64,000 nt of DNA from Astropecten irregularis. Its lineage: Eukaryota > Echinodermata > Asteroidea > Paxillosida > Astropectinidae. The position numbers and the translations under genes were made by a program. Of the stretch, positions 57,679 to 64,000 are shown piece by piece. Below the pieces are notes generated by a model that ran no database searches, was not told the origin of the DNA, and saw nothing but the letters and a program-made list of their open reading frames with translations. The stretch's first letter is position 1. Every line of letters starts with the position of its first letter. The stretch is from NCBI GenBank assembly GCA_963971285.1, contig OZ020244.1:9858001-9922000 (forward strand), written 5' to 3'.

Positions 57679-58597
57679 TCCAAAACAGACAATGTGTGTG
57701 TGGAGATCCTCTTTGCTGAAATTCTACTCGGTAAAAATAGTCCTTGACTTTCCCAATTGGTGCTGCACTCGACATGATAACATCTTTCAAAAATGTATGA
57801 AATCGATTCTCAAACATTCTAGCCACAGTCACTGGATTGCTTCTTAATACTGTACACTTATCATTCCAATCCAAATCTTCAATTGTTCTGAAATCCCCTT
57901 GTTGTCTCAATATTGTATTAATAACTTCAGGCCATCTCATATCAGCTGCAGAAAATGAGCAAAACCATGTTGGTATTCCAAGTTGTCTAATCATAGCCAT
58001 GACATCTCTCTGAGTTGATTGCCAATATGACGGTGTACCTCTAATTGGTTTCAAAAATGTATATCCACTATCAGACTGTAAAATTTCATTTAATTGATCT
58101 CTATCCTTAATCATGCTAGAAATCACACTTTCACCATATTGCATTTTCCCTGAACTTTGACGCATAGCAATTGATACACCAGACATGACCTTTTCAATTT
58201 CTGATAAATACTGGGCATAAAAGATATACTGAGTACATTTGGCAAATCTGTTATCTGCATTCATCAATCTATTATGAAAATATCTCAGGCGTGTCAACTT
58301 TCCATCACGTTTATCATCAAATATAGGTGAGCCTGCTGGGAATAATGCTGGAAAACATTTGGCCTCATTACCTTCCTCCATTAATACTCTAACTGGATTG
58401 TTTCCTTCACAAGGTGCAACACAAAGTACATCGTCAAAATATTGATCAAGCACTTCTTGTCCAATATCTATAGGCTGTAAACACGTATCAAGTGGAATAC
58501 CACACAAACGATCCTCATCTGTTTCTTCATCACTAACATTTGATTCATCAGATTCATGTACCATTTCATCTTCATGTTCCATCATCATGTTCTTCAT
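57647..58597 (-). pseudogene. Helentron polyprotein: Rep (HUH endonuclease) part
   Basis: 316 codons including a Helitron_like N region ([39 protein letters not shown]) and the HUH motif in [14 protein letters not shown]. The catalytic tyrosines are in the next frame (54058-57678), which begins inside the last 30 codons of this one, so a one-base indel separates the two. A relaxase nicks and joins DNA strands during transposition. Confidence 0.88.
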
Positions 58598-59024
58598 CTA
58601 ACAGGGGATCATTCCAATCACAATTGATTTCAATATATTTATACCATACATTGTTTTCCTTAAGATAACTTAATGCAGTTTCCACATGTTCCTTGGTCAC
58701 AAACTGATATTGATAATATCCTTTGTAAGTTAATTTTCTCTTTAACTTTATTCGAATTAACTGATTTTCATTTCTGCATCTTGGCAATGCTGTCACTGTA
58801 TCTGCAATGTTAGATGGTACACATACAACTGGTCCGTGAACTGCATTTTGCTTTCCCTTGGGCAGTGCTATAAGCTTCATGAATGGTATATTAATTGCAA
58901 TGAGATGCTCCTCTAATATATTCAAACAATCAAATTCTTGTGGAATGTCTATCAATTCCAAATTATTTGTACATGCTTCTGCTGGTATCTTCTTCTTGAG
59001 TAATGACATGTGTAACATATCCAT
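58572..59024 (-). pseudogene. Helentron polyprotein: pre-Rep segment
   Basis: 150 codons with the conserved pre-Rep strings of Helitron proteins (ALPKGKQNAVHGPVVCVPSN, LKRKLTYKGYYQYQ, ALSYLKENNVWYKYIEI). It overlaps the preceding piece and the Rep piece by short stretches in other frames, showing small indels rather than introns. Confidence 0.8.
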
Positions 59025-60784
59025 AATCTAGACCTGCTGGATTTTGATACAAGACATTCATTTCCACACTCTTTTGTACATACACATTTATGTAAATATT
59101 TGTCAGATATACAACTTTTAATGCTATATTTTTCTTTTTTGCATCTAATGACTTGCTTTTTAAACAAAAGTTTACAACAAACTGCACAAACATACTCAGG
59201 TCCAGTTGACACTTCATTTGTCCATTTTCTGATGACATTCCTCATATTCCTTGCTTGTTGAGCTTTTATACGTCTTTGTCTTAAAACCCTCTGCTTTGTT
59301 TTCTTACGATAATCTGCATTATGACGATACTTGCATTTAAGATTTTTTATCAAATTTGCTTTGAACACATGATTAGTCCAATACTTTTTCTTGATAGAGT
59401 TAATGAGAGCATTTCTGTATACTCGCTTACTATGATACTTATTTTTGGCACTGTTAATTTTTTTCTGTCTATATGAAGCATCTTCATAATACCAGGCTTT
59501 TGTACTATCAATCTTTTCTTGTCTATGGCCAATATCCTGATGATACTTAGTTTTTTCACTCTGAACTTTTCTTTCTCCGAGTACACTATCTTTGTTATAC
59601 TTGGTTTTGTCATGGTTAAGTTTTCTTTCACTATGTGCGCTATCTTCACAATACTTATTTCTTTCACTCCTAATCTTCCTTTCTCTATGCATGCTATCTT
59701 TGCGATACCTCTCCTTAAACAATTTCCTTTTTTTATCACAATTTTTTGCATATTTATTCCTGTCATATTCCAGTACATTTTCTCTGAACTCTTTACAATT
59801 AGCATATTTCTTTCTTTTTGCATCATTTTTCTTTTCCCTGTATGTAATATTCTCTTCTACAATTTTTGCATTTCTTGTTTTATTGTATCTTTCTCTTTTT
59901 CTATCTCTGTCTAATTTCCGTTTCAATGCCACATTTACACGTTTACGTCTCTTTTGCTTATGCTGAGAATGCATTTGCATATCTTCCCTTCTAGTGTTAC
60001 TTTGATTTACATGAACATTACCGACTGTGTCCGTACAAGAACTTTCAGACAACAAATTTCCGTTACAACAATTTTCCAAACTGTCACCTGCATTACTTGT
60101 AACATGTCCATGAACATTCACAACTAAATCATAATGAACTTCGTTTCTATGATACAAATAAATTCCACAATCTGATAATCTCTCAGTATTGCTGAATGAA
60201 CGAGAAAACAAATACCACTTAGTTGCCTCACTATATGTGTATAAATCAGTACCCAACATATCAGCCATTGCTATGATTTCTACCTCTGTAGCCCATGTAC
60301 CGTTATGAAACAACCTCTGTCTAGCGACATAATCTTGCACCGTAGAAAAACCTTCCCTTAAAAAGCACTTAAATTTATCAGCATATTTCAGCAAATGATT
60401 AACAGTAAGAGTTCGCACATGTCTATGATTTCCTTCAGTTCCTGATATAGCACAAGAAATGGCTCTAAAGAAACAGTTCCAATCACCTCTTATCTTCCTT
60501 ATAGTGTCAGGCCTTCCCATTTTCTCACATCTTGTGGAAATCTCATCAGTATTCAAACATACTTTGCTCAACCCAAATTTTTGACACAATGTAGTCTTCC
60601 TTTTTTTAGTTAGTGGCAGAAAGTTCAAAGCAACTGGTTCAGTAACCTGTATAATTTCTAAATCATTATCACTCTTCTTATCACCACTTAATTTATGATC
60701 AAGTTCTGACAAAACAATGTGTGATGTATTTTCTTTGACCCCATAAATTTCTTCATTGTTTTGAATTTCATTAGTTTCCAGTGT
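58952..60784 (-). pseudogene. Helentron polyprotein: OTU protease and Cys-rich part
   Basis: Same frame as the C76-like piece, continuing after a TAG at 60785-60787. An OTU cysteine protease lies near the start: GDWNCFFRAIS holds the catalytic Cys, and NEVHYDLVV the His. It is followed by long basic repeats (units of about 18-20 residues around KYxxxxxxRExKI) and a Cys-rich finger region (YVCAVCCKLLF...CTKECGNEC). OTU domains are known in Helitrons and cleave ubiquitin chains. The end at 58952 is a frameshift, not a natural stop. Confidence 0.82.
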
Positions 60785-61867
60785 CTAATTTAAACATTGA
60801 GTTCCTACGCCTTGTGTACAACTACTGGTGCAAGCACTGTTAGTATTGTCACTGTGTTGATCACTACAGATACTGAGGTCATGACTAATGGAAATATTAA
60901 CACCTGTAATTTCAAATTGCTCACTATCAGACAGATTCATAGAATGTCCAAGTTCAGTACAATACCTGTACACACCTTGCCATGTTGATGAACGGAGCAA
61001 AATGCTTGTCCCATCTTGAACTTGACGGCCATGAACACTTCTGGAATGTGAATCAAATACATAATAAATTCCACCGTGGGAAATCACTGCAAAAGTATTT
61101 CCATGAAAACATATGAAACATGCTTGATATTTCTGAATTGTTCGTTCTATTGCTAGTTTCAGTGAAATCATGTTGAACTCTGCCAAAGTTGAATCCTGAT
61201 CATTGAATGTTCCTACTACAGGTTCCGCATAATTCATGCTAAAGTTGTTTTCATACACATTCAAATCAGTTGGTAATTCATTGATAAGCAGATAATCATT
61301 ATTCATAGTTGAACTTTGCTGCAACAATCCATACAGTTCATTGCCAGTGTTAAGCACATTGTCCATGTCATTCCTTCCCCAATTATTCATACATTTTATC
61401 TGACTTTTCATAATTGCACTCAAGGACATGGCTACACATTGCTTTCCAATATTTCTTCCAAACCGTATATCTCCTTGATGACAACTACCTTGAGCAACAA
61501 TTGATTGATCAAATGCTTCATGATTTATTTTTGTACTATTCACTGTCTTACAACACTTCATTTTGGCAGGTTTAACCACATCATTAGACTGCATTTCATT
61601 CATCTTATTCTTCAAATCTGCATCAACCTTTCTCTTTCTTCTGGTATTTGGATGTATTTCTGTCACATTTAATTTGCTGGCATTATTTACAGATCTAATT
61701 CCAGTTCTCTTGACATCATTTTTAGTGCCATCCTTGTTTCTGCTGTGACTTTCTGTTTGTCTAGTGTCATCAATGAGGGGCAAGGATTTCTCACTTTGAC
61801 GTTTTTTTACACTTTTTTGGACACTCTCTGGGCTGTGATTGAATATCGGTACATTTCTCCTTTTCAC
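60785..61867 (-). pseudogene. Helentron polyprotein: herpes-tegument-like (C76-type) cysteine protease
   Basis: A 360-codon frame in phase with the OTU part. QGSCHQGDIRFG and GKQCVAMSLSA resemble the catalytic-Cys region of the deubiquitinase in herpesvirus large tegument proteins, and YYVFDSHSRS supplies the D-x-H. The interval of about 130 residues between Cys and Asp/His fits that fold. Similar domains occur in transposon-type proteins of animals, so direct transfer from a virus is not implied. It lies between a PHD finger and an OTU protease, giving two ubiquitin-protease-like domains in one polyprotein. The first codon is GTG; the natural start is further upstream, in the PHD frame. Confidence 0.65.
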
Positions 61868-63044
61868 TTGAAGTATCAGGTGAAATTGTTTTCCTCTTTC
61901 TTAAGAAGTAACCACCACTCTGTTGTCTTATTGACTGTTTACCAGTACTGAGTTTAACATACCCATTTCCTGTCTTTGGTGTATCATTCCTTCTGTTCCC
62001 CTTGTTAGACACTTGATCAATGGGTCCACCTGAACACTGGTCTACTGCACTGTAAGGCATGTCAAACTGATTCTCATCTGTACAAATACCAAAATTGTGA
62101 AACAAACTGTCAGAGTAATTACTATGTCCACATTTACAACAAACCCAAGTGAATGTCTTACCAATCAAATGCTCCTTCATATTCAGCATACCTGCACAGA
62201 TAGTATGAAACCACACACAACATTTATCACATTGTATCTTCCTTTTGCCACACCCATCACTTTTATCACAAAGCCAACACACATTGCCATTATCACTTTC
62301 TGTTTCCAGGTCCTTGACTTTCGCCTCTCTTACTACACAGGTCTTTCTCTTCTTGCCTCCTTTCATGACTTTCATGGACATTTTCCAGACATTCTTTTTC
62401 ATTCCTCTCCTTCCTTTTACAGTCCGTCTCACATGGATAACTTTGCTAATACATCTTCTTGTATGACAAAATGTAGATTTCATTACTTCTTCGTGTACTT
62501 GTCTGTCCTTCTTAGACATACGCTGCTCAATTGATTTACCATTTCTTCTGTAATTATACATCATATGTTTCTTGGCCTTTCTTGTCATTCTTACTCGCTT
62601 TGGAACTGTGTATCCAGTTGTTTGACACTTCCGATTCTTCCTCTGTTGACGACACTTCCAACTTTATGAACATGTACATGTTGCTCTCACTTCTCTCTTC
62701 AATGTACGAGGACACTTCTGCTTCAATGGTATTGTGAATACACCTCTCACCTGGTTCTTACACTTATCCTGACCTGTGTTGCATCTTCTAATATGACTCT
62801 TATCATGACTTCTTCTAAACCTCACCTTACATCTCTTCACACAGCCCATCATATGCATCATTCCACAGCTGCTTACCCCATGACTGCTTACCTCATGATT
62901 GCTTACCTCATGACTGCTTACCTCATGACTGCTTACCTCATGACTGCTTACCTCATGACTGCTTTCTAGACTCTTACATCCTTCCTCATGGCATGTCTTA
63001 TGACTCGTCTCAAAGTTCACCTCACCGTTCGTCTCATGGCTCAT
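61791..63044 (-). pseudogene. Helentron polyprotein: N-terminal repeats and PHD finger
   Basis: ATG 63044 and ATG 62588 are in the same frame, separated by one TAA at 62664. The far N-terminus has SSHEV repeats (tandem 15-bp units), then a very basic region, then a PHD finger (CWLCDKSDGCG, CDKCCVWFHTICAG, TWVCCKCG). A frameshift near 61800-61860 leads into the C76-like piece. PHD fingers read histone tails, which could help target or tolerate chromatin; this role is inferred. Confidence 0.65.
62875..62960 (-). repeat. 15-bp coding minisatellite
   Basis: About six copies of TCATGACTGCTTACC, read on the minus strand as SSHEV units. Another set of short repeats (AACCATGACGAT-GCTTTTT) lies at 63085-63165. 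Confidence 0.75.
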
Positions 63045-63930
63045 GTCACGTTCCTGGTAACTCGTTCTTTCAACATATTTCTTATAACCATGACAATAAT
63101 AGCTCTTTAAACCATGACGATAGCTTTTTAAACCATGACGATTGCTTTTTTAACCATGACTATTATTCAACTTCTTATTATTCAACTTTAATTTATGGCT
63201 GTTGCTGATAGCAAGCACTGGTGCCTGGTTCTCAGCAACGTCCTCAAGCAAGAGTGCTTGAGTCACAAGCCCAGTGTGGACTTGAGTGGGAAAGGAAAGG
63301 AAAGAGGAATAGCCAGAAATAGAGTGAGAAACACAAGAGCTGAGAAAAGAAAGGCTAGAGAAGTCAGACACAAACATGTAAGTGTGAGAAAAAACAGACA
63401 CTCCTCCAACGGGCCTCCTCATCCTCCGGAACTGCACTTCATCCTTCACCGTGTTAGATCTCTGGAACTTTGGCATTTTGTCCTGAAAACAAATTGAAAA
63501 GAAAAAAAAAACACATTAAACATCAGTAGACAGACAACACATTAAAGGGATGTTTTCCTAACCCACACTATTTACACTGTAGCAAGCAAGATGGCCCATT
63601 CATTGAGGGTTGTCTTTTATATTATTTTTAATCATTCATGTTTTTTAGGTTCAACTGCATCAGTCAGTGATTTGTTCTTTTTCTTTAAATGACTTCAGTG
63701 TTTCGGTTGTCTGAATATCAATTAATGTCAGTTCCCGTTCTGGTTTGTTTGAAAGTGTTTTTATACAAAATAAGCCAGACCCCTTTGGGAGATTCCTGAA
63801 GTTTGTTGCTACAATGATTAAATTGTTCCTTCGGATATAGCAGCATACAGTAATGTCTCCTTCCATAGCTTCTGACTGAAAACCAAAAAAAAGTACAATT
63901 TAAGACACTGAGAATGTAGGGCTGGAAAAT
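63045..63930. other. Upstream Helentron flank without clear gene
   Basis: Contains short repeats and a basic plus-strand frame (63195-63497) that overlaps an equally long minus frame. Neither shows a domain. Possibly the promoter side of the Helentron. Confidence 0.35.
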
Positions 63931-63931
63931 G

Positions 63932-63990
63932 CGGGACAGTCGAGTGCTGGTTCAGTAACCGGGAGGTTGCAGGTTCAAGTCCTCCTTCAG
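63932..63990 (+). repeat. Possible tRNA-derived SINE fragment
   Basis: GGTTGCAGGTTCAAGTCCTC contains a perfect B-box core (GGTTCAAGTCC), preceded by GTGCTGGTTCAGTAACCGGG, which resembles a shortened A-box/anticodon region. The spacing is too short for an intact tRNA and the window ends here. Confidence 0.3.
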
Positions 63991-64000
63991 TCAAGCTTCT

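Larger units (their letters stand above)
54058..63044 (-). mobile_element. Helentron-type Helitron, decayed
   Basis: Minus-strand coding span containing Rep (HUH and Y2 motifs), a PIF1-type helicase and a C-terminal AP-type endonuclease, the combination that defines Helentrons, plus OTU, C76-like protease and PHD modules upstream. Pieces are adjacent and joined by stops or small frameshifts, so they once formed a single frame of nearly 3000 codons. I could not place the element's exact ends. Confidence 0.85.

Noticed and set aside
63932-63990. Complete tRNA gene
   Set aside because: B-box is good, but the A-box to B-box distance is too short and no anticodon arm or acceptor pairing can be built; a SINE remnant is more likely.

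Overview
The window looks like intergenic, transposon-dense DNA from an invertebrate animal, most likely a marine one. The evidence is a BEL/Pao element, two Ty3/Gypsy elements, a Polinton/Maverick, a Helentron-type Helitron, hAT-like and Harbinger-like MITEs, GT-AG introns and long minisatellites. I cannot fix the phylum. No clear host housekeeping gene is visible.

Layout. (1) 1-7185: a minus-strand BEL/Pao retrotransposon, cut by the left window edge, inserted in the 5' LTR of Gypsy A. (2) 7186-44411: Gypsy A on the plus strand, with 5' LTR to 8377, gag, and pol up to 13370; its pol resumes at 41039 and its 3' LTR is 42388-44411. A 662-bp MITE lies inside that 3' LTR. (3) 13371-41038: a 27.7-kb Polinton inserted in the Gypsy A integrase core, with a perfect 6-bp target duplication (TACATC), termini AGTAGTATG.../...CATACTACT and TIRs of about 2.8 kb. 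Each TIR carries a C2H2 zinc-finger gene; next to the left TIR is a 3.2-kb minisatellite. Inside are a TFIIB-like protein, a compact set of Polinton virion/membrane-type genes on both strands, the N-terminal part of a protein-primed DNA polymerase B without its catalytic part, and a four-exon BEN-domain gene. (4) 25500-31299: Gypsy B, minus strand, inside the Polinton. Its LTRs read identical and its pol carries a PHD finger, so it is the youngest insertion. (5) 44412-53149: gene-poor repeat DNA with an unusual seven-hairpin array (45798-46130), tandem duplications and palindromic minisatellites. (6) 53150-54037: a hAT-type MITE with an 8-bp TSD. (7) 54058-63044: a decayed minus-strand Helentron whose single polyprotein reads, from the N terminus, PHD finger, herpes-tegument-like (C76-type) cysteine protease, OTU protease, Rep (HUH/Y2), PIF1-type helicase and AP-type endonuclease. 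(8) 63045-64000: short repeats and a possible tRNA-like SINE fragment.

Relative order of events. Gypsy A came first; BEL, the Polinton and the MITE then inserted into it; Gypsy B inserted into the Polinton last. Most retroelement and Helentron frames are broken. The Polinton is a mixture: several small genes are intact, while polymerase, capsid-type and membrane genes carry stops or frameshifts, and no integrase, packaging ATPase, protease or recognisable double-jelly-roll major capsid gene was found. It looks like a dead or non-autonomous element that has acquired a spliced BEN-domain gene. Its internal genes share a TATA-like motif hugging the start codon, and two strong hairpins lie at gene ends, a virus-like layout; the TIRs instead carry CRE and CCAAT boxes of host type.
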